Source: Pseudorhodobacter antarcticus (GTDB lineage Bacteria; Pseudomonadota; Alphaproteobacteria; Rhodobacterales; Rhodobacteraceae). From it: a DNA stretch of 36,406 nt. Below the pieces are notes generated by a model. The model had not been told where the DNA came from, did no database searches, and saw only the letters and a list, made by a program, of their open reading frames with translations. Below, piece after piece: positions 5,618 to 14,367 of this stretch. Each line of letters begins with the position of its first letter. Position 1 is the stretch's first letter. The position numbers and the translations under genes are program-made. Location: positions 1 to 36,406 of the forward strand of contig CAMAQR010000037.1 in NCBI GenBank assembly GCA_945860375.1, in the 5' to 3' direction.

Positions 5618-8600
5618 GGGTAGCCAAGACGCTCAATCACGTCAGCCACGTCGGACTCGAGCGGGCTGTCGGGCAACTCCCCTGTCGCCTGCGGCTGGGC
5701 CATCTGCCCGCTACGCGCAAACTCGAGGAATCGCTTGAGGACCCTCGGGCCATCACGACTGGTTCGACTGGTGTCGATGTCGTTGGGATCAAATGAGCAG
5801 AAGACAACACAGCGGGTCCTGGCACGCGAAAAGAGAACGTTCAGGCGCCGTTCACCGCCCTCACCATTCACTGGTCCGAATGACATCGACGTGAGTAGCC
5901 CATTCGGTTCTGCCGGCCCATACCCGACCGAAATCAGAATCACATCGCGTTCGTCGCCCTGTACGTTTTCGATGTTCTTGACGAAGACATCCTCGGACCG
6001 CCCCTCGCGCAAGAAGTCATTGAGAATTTCGTCTTGGCGACGGGCGATTTCCAGCACCTCTGTCAGCATGTCGGATTGTGCCTTCGAAAAGGCGACCACG
6101 CCAAGGGAAAGGTCCGGACGCGTGCGCGCATGCTCAGCGACCGCCTTTGCGACCGCCTCGGCCTCAATTCGGTTGGTACCAGGCCTGCCCGTTCCGCGAG
6201 ACCGGCTCGTGTACACGCCCGGCACGCGCTGAAACGCGAGCCCATACTCCGGGTCGTTTTGAACTGGCGACGGCGGAAGGATCAACCGGTGATCATAGAA
6301 CTCCGCGTTGTTGACCATAATGAGCGATGGATCGCGCGAGCGATAATGCCATTCGAGCATGGCAGCGTTCAAGCCGCGGGCTTCACAGAGCGTCAGGACG
6401 CTCTCCATCTCGGTCGCAGTCGCGGTACGGACTTCCTCCTCGGCTTCCTCGTCCAACTCAACATCATCAGATCCGGCGATCCGATCAAAAAAGCTTGTGG
6501 GTGGAAGCTGCTTTTGATCGCCGACCACAACGATCTGGCGGCAACGCGCAATCGCGCCCAGCGCCTCTTCGGGCCGCACCTGGCTGGCCTCGTCAATAAC
6601 CAGCAAATCGAATTCGGCCGCGCCCGGCGGCAGATACTGCGCAATGGAAATGGGGCTCATGAGGAGGACCGGCTTGATCCTCTGCACCATCTGCCCAGCA
6701 GCTTTCATCATTTGACGGATCGGCCGGTGCCGGCGTTTCTTGGCCATCTCACCGCGCAAGAAGCCCATCTGCCCGGCAGCGCCTGTCGGCAACTGCGCCA
6801 GATGTTTCGCACGAACAAGTCGCCTGGTCTCAGCAAGCCGGGCGGTCTCAAGCCCGCGAAAGGCCCCCACCAGCGCATGACGATCAAGATAAGCCAGCTC
6901 GTTCAGGCCAGGGAGCGCGGTACGGGCGGCTTCCCAGCGCGCCTCTGCGGTCGCATAAAGAAACTCGTCCACCGCCTTGTCCGGTGAAAGCTCACCCGCG
7001 TCCAACATCGAGATCAGAGACCCGAGGCCGTTGCTCTCCAGTTCACCGGAAAGATGCGTGAGGCGCGCCCACTCGGCGAAACGATCAAGGTCGGTGCGCA
7101 TGGCGTCGATGCGAAGCGCCACCGTATCGAGGGAGATGCCATCACCTTCTGGCCATTTGATCGCAAGCCGAGCCACCAGCGGATCCAACACGGAGGCCAA
7201 GCCATCCAAAGCAGCGGTCAACTCCGCTTCGTGATCTGCTGCGGCGCTGATCCGATCAACGCTCTCAGCATCAGCGGCCGGGACGATTGCTGCCATTTGA
7301 CCAAGCCATTCAGCCTGGGCCAGCAGTGCTGTGAACGGCGTGCGCTCGCCACGCCACGCAGACCCCAAGACCTCCTTGAGCCAGCCTTCTTCATCGGCAA
7401 GCTCTTTGCGTCGCCGTTGAACGCCAACCAGTTCGTCGACAAGCTGAAGGCGATCCGCAGGCGCGCTGGGCAGGGGGCCGCTCAAGACAGTCGCGAGCTC
7501 CTTGCTGGCCGCGCGATAGGTTCCGAAGAGCCGTGCCCAGAACGAACCAACCCCAGGTGCCAATCGAGCGCGCAACGTATCTGCTGCAATTCCGAACGCC
7601 GGCTCGGCAAAGCGCGTGTCGGCCGCTGCCCGCGCCTCGGCCCATGCGCGGCCGGCCCCGAGAGCTTCCTGAAGGCGCGGGTCACCCGATCGCAACAGCA
7701 GCACCGCGGTAGCCTCTTGGACATCTGCCGGCCTTTGCGCCGCTGCGCGTAGAAGGTCGCGCAAGCTGACGCAGTCAGGCAACGAGGACGGCTCGGATCG
7801 GTGCGCCAACGCTGCCACCTGCGAGGCCGTCGTTTGCAGCAGCTTTATAGCCTCTGATACTCGGCGCAGTTCGGGTTCAAGCCGCTGCAGGTCAGTCGGC
7901 TGCAAGTTCGTTGATCCAACGCCTGCGAATGGATGGTTTGGCCGGGGGCCGGAGGTTTCTAGCAGATCTGCATAGGCTGCCACGCGAGCCGCAAGATTTC
8001 GCCGGGTTGCGTCGTCAAGAGCGGTCAGCCCATCACGCGCCAGCCGAGGGGGCGGCAGTTCCCTTCCCACAAACCGTGCGATTTCCGCCATCGCCCGATA
8101 CGGGGTGAAAGCATACCCGGGAACGGGTTCATGCAGCAGGGCGCTTACGCTGTTCAGTCTGTCGCGTGCCTCGCGCAGCGCATCTGGCGGTTCCGGCATC
8201 TCCGGCGCTGCTCGCCCAGCGTTCAAGGTGCGCGCGAGTTCCTCAAGGAATACCTTTTTGTTCGCGGCGCGTGAATGGATCTCAAGGCACAGGTCACCCA
8301 AGCCTACTTTCTGCAGCCGGTCATGCACGACCGACAACGCGGCCATTTTCTCCGCTACGAAAAGCACGGTCTTTCCGTCATGGGCGGCGCCCGCGATGAT
8401 GTTCGCAATCGTCTGCGACTTGCCTGTTCCCGGCGGCCCTTGGACAACGAGATTGCGCCCCGCACGAACCTCCTCGATCACGCGGGTTTGCGACGCGTCC
8501 GCTGGCACCACGTGCAACAGATCCGAAGGGGCCAGGCGAGGATCAAGCGGTTCTTGGGGACCGAAAAGCGGCTCTGATCGTTCGAACCCACCTCCGAGAA

Positions 8601-9414
8601 GTCCACCGAGAACCGGGTGATCCTCGAACGCGCCCTCTGGCCATTGCACTGGCTCAAGGTCCCGCATCATGAGGAGCTTCGAAAATGAGAAGAAGCCGAG
8701 CTGCATGCCATCGCGATCAATAGACCAACGGGTTCGGTTTTCGATGCGCTCAGCCAGATCATCGAAATAGCCTTCCGGAGCGAATGTTTCGTCCTCAGCG
8801 ATCTCTGGCAACTCGAACCCGAAATCCGCCCGCAGCCGCTCTTGAAGCGGCAGGTTGGTCACGATTTCGGTATCCCGCGCGCGCAGATCGAAGGTCGCTC
8901 TCCGGTCATCCCGGACCAACTCGACGGGCAGCAGGATAAGCGGCGACTCGCGAAGGGTCTGCGAACTCTCACTTTCGTACCAGCGCAGAAAACCCATCGC
9001 CAGGTAAAGGATGTTGAAGCCCTGCTCTTCCTCGGACGTGCGAGCATCCGTAAACAAGCGCAGCAGTCGACGCTGAAGTGCTTCCTGACCGAGCCGCGTT
9101 TCGAGGAATTGATCCTGATATCGCGCGGCGCGATCGACGTCGCCCAAGTCATCCACGGATAACAGAAGGCCCTCACCGTCACCCTCGTCGTCAGCCTCTT
9201 CTTCATCTCGCGCCAGGAAACGCATCCGCTTTCCCTGAGCACGTAAAAGATCGAAGACGTCGGCCGTCCGCTCGCCATCAATGTCCAACGCGTTGGAGCG
9301 CTTGGATGATCGGTTTACGTGGATGAGTCGGTTCCGCGTCCCCGTTTCCACAAGGCGCCGCCGCGCGTCTCCAAGGAGAGCGGACAAATTGGTGGAACGT
9401 GGTGCATCTTCCAT
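5380..9414 (-). CDS. DUF4011-type SF1 helicase, defence-associated (frameshifted near its end)
   Basis: The frame encodes 1344 aa, of which about the last 73 are out of frame. The N-terminal DUF4011 region has the typical ETGTRNRLIHV near residue 25. The SF1 ATPase follows: Walker A QGPPGTGKSQ near 325, Walker B VIDEASQ near 938, GDQKQLPP just after, and late motifs NVQGDERDVILISVGYG and LNVLFSRART (about 1145-1200). Between the two Walker motifs is a long helical insertion. Proteins of this family normally end in a Vsr-like nuclease and DUF3320, which lie here in the next frame. It is the last gene of the minus-strand defence operon, 54 bases after the HNH gene. A TTGACA at 9467-9472 could be part of an internal promoter. 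As encoded it would lack its nuclease. Confidence 0.8.
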   Translation of the reverse strand: MEDAPRSTNLSALLGDARRRLVETGTRNRLIHVNRSSKRSNALDIDGERTADVFDLLRAQGKRMRFLARDEEEADDEGDGEGLLLSVDDLGDVDRAARYQDQFLETRLGQEALQRRLLRLFTDARTSEEEQGFNILYLAMGFLRWYESESSQTLRESPLILLPVELVRDDRRATFDLRARDTEIVTNLPLQERLRADFGFELPEIAEDETFAPEGYFDDLAERIENRTRWSIDRDGMQLGFFSFSKLLMMRDLEPVQWPEGAFEDHPVLGGLLGGGFERSEPLFGPQEPLDPRLAPSDLLHVVPADASQTRVIEEVRAGRNLVVQGPPGTGKSQTIANIIAGAAHDGKTVLFVAEKMAALSVVHDRLQKVGLGDLCLEIHSRAANKKVFLEELARTLNAGRAAPEMPEPPDALREARDRLNSVSALLHEPVPGYAFTPYRAMAEIARFVGRELPPPRLARDGLTALDDATRRNLAARVAAYADLLETSGPRPNHPFAGVGSTNLQPTDLQRLEPELRRVSEAIKLLQTTASQVAALAHRSEPSSLPDCVSLRDLLRAAAQRPADVQEATAVLLLRSGDPRLQEALGAGRAWAEARAAADTRFAEPAFGIAADTLRARLAPGVGSFWARLFGTYRAASKELATVLSGPLPSAPADRLQLVDELVGVQRRRKELADEEGWLKEVLGSAWRGERTPFTALLAQAEWLGQMAAIVPAADAESVDRISAAADHEAELTAALDGLASVLDPLVARLAIKWPEGDGISLDTVALRIDAMRTDLDRFAEWARLTHLSGELESNGLGSLISMLDAGELSPDKAVDEFLYATAEARWEAARTALPGLNELAYLDRHALVGAFRGLETARLAETRRLVRAKHLAQLPTGAAGQMGFLRGEMAKKRRHRPIRQMMKAAGQMVQRIKPVLLMSPISIAQYLPPGAAEFDLLVIDEASQVRPEEALGAIARCRQIVVVGDQKQLPPTSFFDRIAGSDDVELDEEAEEEVRTATATEMESVLTLCEARGLNAAMLEWHYRSRDPSLIMVNNAEFYDHRLILPPSPVQNDPEYGLAFQRVPGVYTSRSRGTGRPGTNRIEAEAVAKAVAEHARTRPDLSLGVVAFSKAQSDMLTEVLEIARRQDEILNDFLREGRSEDVFVKNIENVQGDERDVILISVGYGPAEPNGLLTSMSFGPVNGEGGERRLNVLFSRARTRCVVFCSFDPNDIDTSRTSRDGPRVLKRFLEFARSGQMAQPQATGELPDSPLESDVADVIERLGYPCDHQVGPLAFGSIWACGTRSNPAATSWLLNVTVQPITQRYGRANGIAFVRTSWKASAGGSIGSGAPIGSIAVLRRSIA
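5598..5603 (-). other. site of one-base frameshift in the DUF4011 helicase gene
   Basis: On the coding strand the sequence reads CAG GTT GGG CCG CTG GCT in the upstream frame. Homology continues in the frame GCC GCT GGC TTT CGG ATC GAT. One extra G in the GGG run restores it. No X-XXY-YYZ slippery heptamer is visible, so a real deletion or a sequencing error is more likely than programmed frameshifting. Confidence 0.7.
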
Positions 9415-9468
9415 GACTTCGCGTCCTGCTTCTTGTGTCTTGTAACGGCGCAGCGCACCCCGTAGGTG

Positions 9469-10263
9469 TCAATTCACTGCGCTTTTCGGGATCAGATCGA
9501 TGACGGCGGCATCGTGACGAAACATGTGAGCGCGATGCCAGGCGAGGTTTTCACGCTGACGCGCAGTCAACGTCAGTGCCGCACGACACCGCAACTCCCG
9601 ACCTGCTGCCTCGCTGAGCACGGGCGAGAATATTGGCGCGCCTTGGTCACTGAAGGTGACTAAACCCTGATCAAACGCAGCGTCCCACAGGGCTGATAGC
9701 AACAAACCGTTGTGCACATCGAGGCGCTGGGCATCCGTCTCGCAGACCCTCCAGGGCACGATATGTGATGCACGCAGCAGCGCCGGGTCAGTGATCCCGG
9801 TCAGGGGGCAGGTTCCTTGCCAATACTCCAGCAAGCTGGCGCGGAAGATGTCCTGGCCGATCCGTTGCACCACCAGTCGTTCGGCCTCGGTCGTCTGCGG
9901 CAAGTACTGGACCTTCAGCCCGAACAAACGCAGCGGCGCGTCGGGCAGGCTGGCAGAGAGCTGATAGACGCGTGTCAAAACGTCATAAAGCTCCCGCAGT
10001 GTGTCGAAGGCATGGCGCACAAGGCCGGGACCGGGCAGCGTGGCGGGGGGCAGCGCCAGTTCTTCGATCACGCCGCCATGGTCCAGCGCCAGATACCACG
10101 GGCCTTGCGGTCCGGCTGCGGCAAGGTGGATCGTCCCCGGCACCGTGGTCGAAGCGAAACTGGCCCAGCCTGGCGTGCCGCTGAGGGAGCGGCGAAAGCC
10201 GTTCTGCCAGGCGGCTTTTTCGCATTCTTCGCGGATGACGAAGGATTGAGGGGCCTCGATCAT
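9469..10263 (-). CDS. HNH endonuclease
   Basis: The protein has 264 aa from the ATG at 10263; a GTG one codon earlier is also possible. The C-terminal half shows an HNH_2-type (PF13391) nuclease: CPLTG, then LLRASHIVPW, then LDVHNGLLLSALWDAAFDQG, which holds the His-Asn-His metal-binding elements. The N-terminal 130 residues are not recognised and may sense or bind DNA. This domain is common in restriction systems. The start overlaps the stop of the preceding 49-aa frame (TGATG), showing membership of the defence operon. It is the best candidate cleaving subunit if the downstream helicase has really lost its nuclease. Confidence 0.8.
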   Translation of the reverse strand: MIEAPQSFVIREECEKAAWQNGFRRSLSGTPGWASFASTTVPGTIHLAAAGPQGPWYLALDHGGVIEELALPPATLPGPGLVRHAFDTLRELYDVLTRVYQLSASLPDAPLRLFGLKVQYLPQTTEAERLVVQRIGQDIFRASLLEYWQGTCPLTGITDPALLRASHIVPWRVCETDAQRLDVHNGLLLSALWDAAFDQGLVTFSDQGAPIFSPVLSEAAGRELRCRAALTLTARQRENLAWHRAHMFRHDAAVIDLIPKSAVN

Positions 10264-10412
10264 CACATCCCCATCGCCGCGAATTCGCCGTCCGCTTCCA
10301 TCCGGTCCCAGGCGGCGAGGACGAGGCGGCGGGTGCGGTATTCACCGTGGTGGCGGATTTCCTTTAGCTTCCGGACCCGAAAGGTTTCCGAGGAGTGCAG
10401 ATCGCGCGTCAT
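10263..10412 (-). CDS. 49-aa orphan copy of the methyltransferase C-terminal tail
   Basis: The ATG overlaps the methyltransferase stop (ATGA) and the TGA overlaps the HNH start. The peptide contains HHGEYRTRRLVLAAWDRM, which aligns with DHGEFRTKRLVLAAYDAM at the end of the methyltransferase just upstream. The two copies differ at many bases, so this is not a recent duplication. Its GC content (about 63-68% on two 60-base lines counted by hand) matches the methyltransferase N-terminal half rather than the AT-richer recognition half. I infer it is the tail of the original methyltransferase, left after the recognition region was exchanged. Whether it is still made or useful is unknown, though its coupled start and stop suggest translation. 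Confidence 0.6.
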   Translation of the reverse strand: MTRDLHSSETFRVRKLKEIRHHGEYRTRRLVLAAWDRMEADGEFAAMGM

Positions 10413-13400
10413 CCCGCCACTCCCAGTTCCAGAGCAGGATGGCACAGGCTCGGGTCTGCTGGAGGTGGCGACAGTGGAGTCTGATAAGCCGTACCAGTGG
10501 CCCTAGCTGTAGCCATTGCGTCGTAGGCGGCCAGAACCAGCCGCTTGGTCCGGAACTCGCCATGGTCGCGCTCTTCGTATTTCCGGAGCACCGCGAAGGA
10601 GTCGAGGATCCAGTCCGCTTGAACTCTAGTCAAGCCATAAAGATGGAGCATCGCTGCATCGATTTCGGCTTGAATCAGATATCTTCGACCGGCATTCCAA
10701 ACAAATGGTGGGTGATTACGCTCCAGATCTTCACCCAAGGCGTAAAGCTCTACGTTCGTATAAAATAACTCGAAAGCGCGGGTGAGCAACCAGTCGCTTG
10801 CGTTTTCACCAAGCCAATCAATCCTATTGTTGAGGGCTGCTCTGTCCAAGACTGCGGCTTGCTCAATCACAAAGAAGGTCATCGCATTTGTCTTCTGGCG
10901 AACCCCGTAGTCCGCAACTAGACTACTCAAGATAGCGGCAAGCACAACTCGGTCGGCTGCAGCCAGATCGCATATCATCAAGGGTGCCTTGTGGCCTGCT
11001 GCCGTCCTCGGAATGATAGTCCCGACCAAGCTTCGCTCAGACGGCCCAAGATCACGCCAAGTGAAGAACCACTTGTGCGAAGATTCTTCAGAAAGCGCCT
11101 GCTCGGTTAAAGATTCTTCGACCCAGTATTGTGGCTGAATCTGATAATTTGGATCTGAGTGTTGTGCGACACTAACTCGAGGTAGAACGCCCTTATTGGA
11201 CTGTTGTTCAGTCTGATCCTCATACGTCCCGTAGCGGTGATCAAAGTGCCAGAACATTTTCCCCTCATAAAGAGGATAGACCCGGCGTCCATCTTGCAGA
11301 ATCGCAAGCGCTCCAAGTCGTTCCTTGATAAGTGGGGCAATATCTTCGTGGTCGATGAAATGGCCAGAGTCGTTTGCCATATCAAATAGCCGACGGAACC
11401 GTACATTCCAGTCGTTCCGGAGTATCGTACTGTCTTGCTTTTCGACCAAGATGGGTGCTGCGTTGTGGATTGCTGCTGTTACAGCAGCATCCCTTGCCCA
11501 GCGGAAGGCAGGGAGGTTTAAGGTATTTGGATTAATGGCCCTGATCTCATCAACGGTGAGTGCGTATCGCTTTTCAGGATTCGAGATTTCAGATGGTTGT
11601 CGAATGTGCGCAGTAAACCAAGGTTGCTCGACCTTAACTTCACGCCCGGCGATCGTCAGAAGGCCAAATTTCACCTTGTTGGTGATATGCGGGAAGATCA
11701 AATCCTCGTTCTCGAAGCCATAGAATGCAACCAAAGACCTAGTACCCAATAACTCCGCAAGGAATGCGCGGTAAGTGAAACCACTCACCAATCCAGTCGG
11801 GATGATTAGACCTGCATAACCCAAGGGTTTTGTTAGCTGCCAAAAATGATCTGTGAACACCGCGTATGTGTTGACGTCGCCCACGCCCCCGAGCACGAAG
11901 CGCCCAGACTCACGCATGAAATTGCTCTCCGTTGCGGCAGCCCTAAGCGCTTCCTGCCACTCGCTTGCGAGCCTAGGGTTCGTGCTGGGCAACTTTGCAA
12001 TCAATGCCTTTCGGGCTGCTGCATTCTTTGCCGTTGCAATGTCAGGATCTCGTAAGGCGAAGAACTCCTCTTCCTGAAGCTTCACCCGTTCCCACGGTGG
12101 GTTGCCCAGCACCACATCGAACCCGCTCCGCTGCATCACATCTGGGAACTCGAGCGGCCAGTGAAAGGCGCGGGCGCGGCGGGCGGCCTTGGGCGCGTCC
12201 ATCATCGCATTCCGGATCTTGCCCTGATTGAGGGCCATCCACAGTTCCTCGGTCGTCGGCACGGTGCGGGCCGATGCCCCCGCCGGCGCGCCGCCCACCT
12301 TGGGCAGCAGGAAGGCCGCGACATACAGGTTCGCCGCCGCTGTCGCCCGCACAAAAGCCTGCCCCTTGCGCAGTTCCTTGAACCGCGCGGCCTTGGCCCC
12401 GATCTGCTCCACCGTATCCTCAGGCAAATCGCGGAAGCCCGAGAAATCCAGCGCCAGCGGTTTCACCTCGGGCATGGCAACTTGCCCCGTGCCGAAATCG
12501 AACCCGCCCTGACCGGATGTCGCGGCGCGATTGGCCTGCAGGTAGTATTTCGCGGTGTCCTTGTCGTCGCCCGTCAGCGGCTTGTAGGCGGCATCGGGGA
12601 TGCCATCCTGCAAGACCTTCAGGTCGAACACCCCCAGCAGCGCATCGCCGCAGCGGATCTGCGCATCGAAGAAGCCAAGGGGAAGGCCGGGGTCCACCGT
12701 CTCGATCCACAGCGCGACCTTGGTCAGCTCCACCGCCATCGGGTTGCGGTCCACCCCATGCAGGCAGGACCGCGCGACATCGCGCAGGGCATGGCGGAAA
12801 TCGGAAAGGGAGGGCGTGCCATCGGCGCGGATGCGGGCCACCCGCGTGGCGATGCGGCGGGCGGCGGCCAGCAGGAAGTGGCCCGAGCCGCAGGCGGGGT
12901 CGATGACCGAGAGTTTCAGCAGTGCCTTGGCGGGATCGTCCGCCTCGGCCTCGGTCTTGTCGAGCACGGGGTCGAGCGCTGTATCGAGCAGCGCCTGCAC
13001 GAGGCTGTCGGGCGTGTAGTAGGAGCCGGTGGTCTTGCGCTGGTTGCCCTTCTGCTCGGCGGCCTCGGAGGCGAAGACCAGCGTCTTGCCGTCGTCGCCC
13101 AGCTGCGGCTGCAGTTCGAGGAGGGATTCGTAGACCGAGCCCAGCTCCTCGGTTTCCATCGCGCGCCAGTTGACGGGGACCATACCAGTTTTCTGGTCAA
13201 GCCAGGAAAGGCGGTACAACGCCTCCATGAAGGCGCGGTTGCGCAGGCGGGCGGTTTCGAGATTGGGCAGCTTGTCGCCCGCGAAAAGGCCGCCAAGGGC
13301 GGGGAGCGCCAGCGCCTCTTGCCCATTGGCCAGCGCGTGGAAGACGATCTTGATGCCTTCATACCGGTCGTGATGCTTGTCCCACGACGCAGCACGGTAA

Positions 13401-14365
13401 CATTGGGCACGCAGGGCAGCGAGGCTGTAACCTTCCGCGTAAAGCTTGCGGGCGTCGGGCTTGGCCTTTTCGGGGTGCAGGAGGTTGCGATCCTCGGCCA
13501 CCATTAGGAAGATCAGGCGGTAGACGAGGCGGAGGAGCTCATTGAACCATTCGGTCAGGTTGACCTCACCCGATTTCAGCTTGTCGCGCAGATCGGGGTT
13601 GGCCTCTAGGAAGCCTGAGCCCAAAACCTTGAGCGCAATCTGGACCTGGACGGCCAGCCGGTCGCGAGCAACTTCGCCTTCCTTCGACCCGGCGTCGCGC
13701 CAGCGTTCCAGCGCACAATCGGTCGCCGGGGCACCCGTGACGCCAAAGCGGGTGCGGTGGATCAGCAACCAAAGAACGGCGAAGGAGGCAGCGTCCTCGT
13801 TGGTGAAGATCTGGGAGAGGTCGGCCTCGATATAGGCCGGGCGGGTCAGCGAGGCGTTATCGCGCATGAGGCGGATCAGGGTGCCGTTGGTGACAAGGCC
13901 CCAGAGGGTTTCGTCATGCTCGTTTAGGTGGTCCTGAAGGGCGAAGGCGGGAGAGCGTGTGCGGTCGGTGGAGAGGGTTGCACTACGCCGGTCGAGTTTT
14001 TCGTCTGATGGGGGCACGACCACGATCGGCACCCGGCCGCCCGCGATGAAGGACAAAGCCCCATCCGCCGGGACGAGGTCGTCAAAACCAAAGGTTTCCT
14101 GAAGAAAGGATTTGATGAAACGCCGCGTTGCATCGGCAGAGGGATTTGCGATTTTGGCGAAAGTATCGAAATGCGACTGGCCGACCCGGAAGGCGGTCGA
14201 GATTTCCTCGCGGATCGTTAGCCCCTTGCGAATGCTATACTCTGACTCGGACTGCTCGGACGCCTCACGGCGGTCGACGCTGGCGACCATGGCAGGCGCG
14301 ATCAGATTGCCTTCGAGGCTAAGCGACGGCCAGGCGGACATGTCAACGACAGGTTTGCGCGCCAT
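10409..14365 (-). CDS. Eco57I-like N6-adenine DNA methyltransferase (DrmMI/PglX-like)
   Basis: The protein has 1318 aa. Motif I for AdoMet binding is VIDPACGSGHFLLAA near residue 487, and catalytic motif IV is LGNPPWERV near 754 (NPPY class), so it should methylate adenine at N6. The N-terminal 450 residues are helical and poorly conserved; I see no clear PD-(D/E)xK site, so it seems to be a methylase rather than a self-contained type IIG enzyme. The C-terminal 450 residues should hold target recognition and are encoded by AT-richer DNA. Length and arrangement match DISARM class 1 DrmMI and BREX PglX. It begins 2 bases after the SNF2 helicase gene. The likely role is marking self DNA. Confidence 0.85.
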   Translation of the reverse strand: MARKPVVDMSAWPSLSLEGNLIAPAMVASVDRREASEQSESEYSIRKGLTIREEISTAFRVGQSHFDTFAKIANPSADATRRFIKSFLQETFGFDDLVPADGALSFIAGGRVPIVVVPPSDEKLDRRSATLSTDRTRSPAFALQDHLNEHDETLWGLVTNGTLIRLMRDNASLTRPAYIEADLSQIFTNEDAASFAVLWLLIHRTRFGVTGAPATDCALERWRDAGSKEGEVARDRLAVQVQIALKVLGSGFLEANPDLRDKLKSGEVNLTEWFNELLRLVYRLIFLMVAEDRNLLHPEKAKPDARKLYAEGYSLAALRAQCYRAASWDKHHDRYEGIKIVFHALANGQEALALPALGGLFAGDKLPNLETARLRNRAFMEALYRLSWLDQKTGMVPVNWRAMETEELGSVYESLLELQPQLGDDGKTLVFASEAAEQKGNQRKTTGSYYTPDSLVQALLDTALDPVLDKTEAEADDPAKALLKLSVIDPACGSGHFLLAAARRIATRVARIRADGTPSLSDFRHALRDVARSCLHGVDRNPMAVELTKVALWIETVDPGLPLGFFDAQIRCGDALLGVFDLKVLQDGIPDAAYKPLTGDDKDTAKYYLQANRAATSGQGGFDFGTGQVAMPEVKPLALDFSGFRDLPEDTVEQIGAKAARFKELRKGQAFVRATAAANLYVAAFLLPKVGGAPAGASARTVPTTEELWMALNQGKIRNAMMDAPKAARRARAFHWPLEFPDVMQRSGFDVVLGNPPWERVKLQEEEFFALRDPDIATAKNAAARKALIAKLPSTNPRLASEWQEALRAAATESNFMRESGRFVLGGVGDVNTYAVFTDHFWQLTKPLGYAGLIIPTGLVSGFTYRAFLAELLGTRSLVAFYGFENEDLIFPHITNKVKFGLLTIAGREVKVEQPWFTAHIRQPSEISNPEKRYALTVDEIRAINPNTLNLPAFRWARDAAVTAAIHNAAPILVEKQDSTILRNDWNVRFRRLFDMANDSGHFIDHEDIAPLIKERLGALAILQDGRRVYPLYEGKMFWHFDHRYGTYEDQTEQQSNKGVLPRVSVAQHSDPNYQIQPQYWVEESLTEQALSEESSHKWFFTWRDLGPSERSLVGTIIPRTAAGHKAPLMICDLAAADRVVLAAILSSLVADYGVRQKTNAMTFFVIEQAAVLDRAALNNRIDWLGENASDWLLTRAFELFYTNVELYALGEDLERNHPPFVWNAGRRYLIQAEIDAAMLHLYGLTRVQADWILDSFAVLRKYEERDHGEFRTKRLVLAAYDAMATARATGTAYQTPLSPPPADPSLCHPALELGVAG
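10621..12060. other. AT-richer block covering the methyltransferase recognition region
   Basis: Sample 60-base lines counted by hand give 42% GC (11101), 48% (11161), 48% (11341) and 47% (10621), against 67% (12181) and 82% (12841) in the catalytic half and 65% (10501) in the tail. The change near 12060 lies just after motif IV, where target-recognition modules are usually exchanged. I read it as imported by recombination. Confidence 0.6.
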
Positions 14366-14367
14366 GA

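Noticed and set aside
6034..6987. 317-aa plus-strand open frame
   Set aside because: It is antisense to the DUF4011 helicase ATPase motifs.
12161..13507. 448-aa plus-strand open frame
   Set aside because: It is antisense to the conserved methyltransferase motifs, has low-complexity composition, and arises from the high GC of the region.
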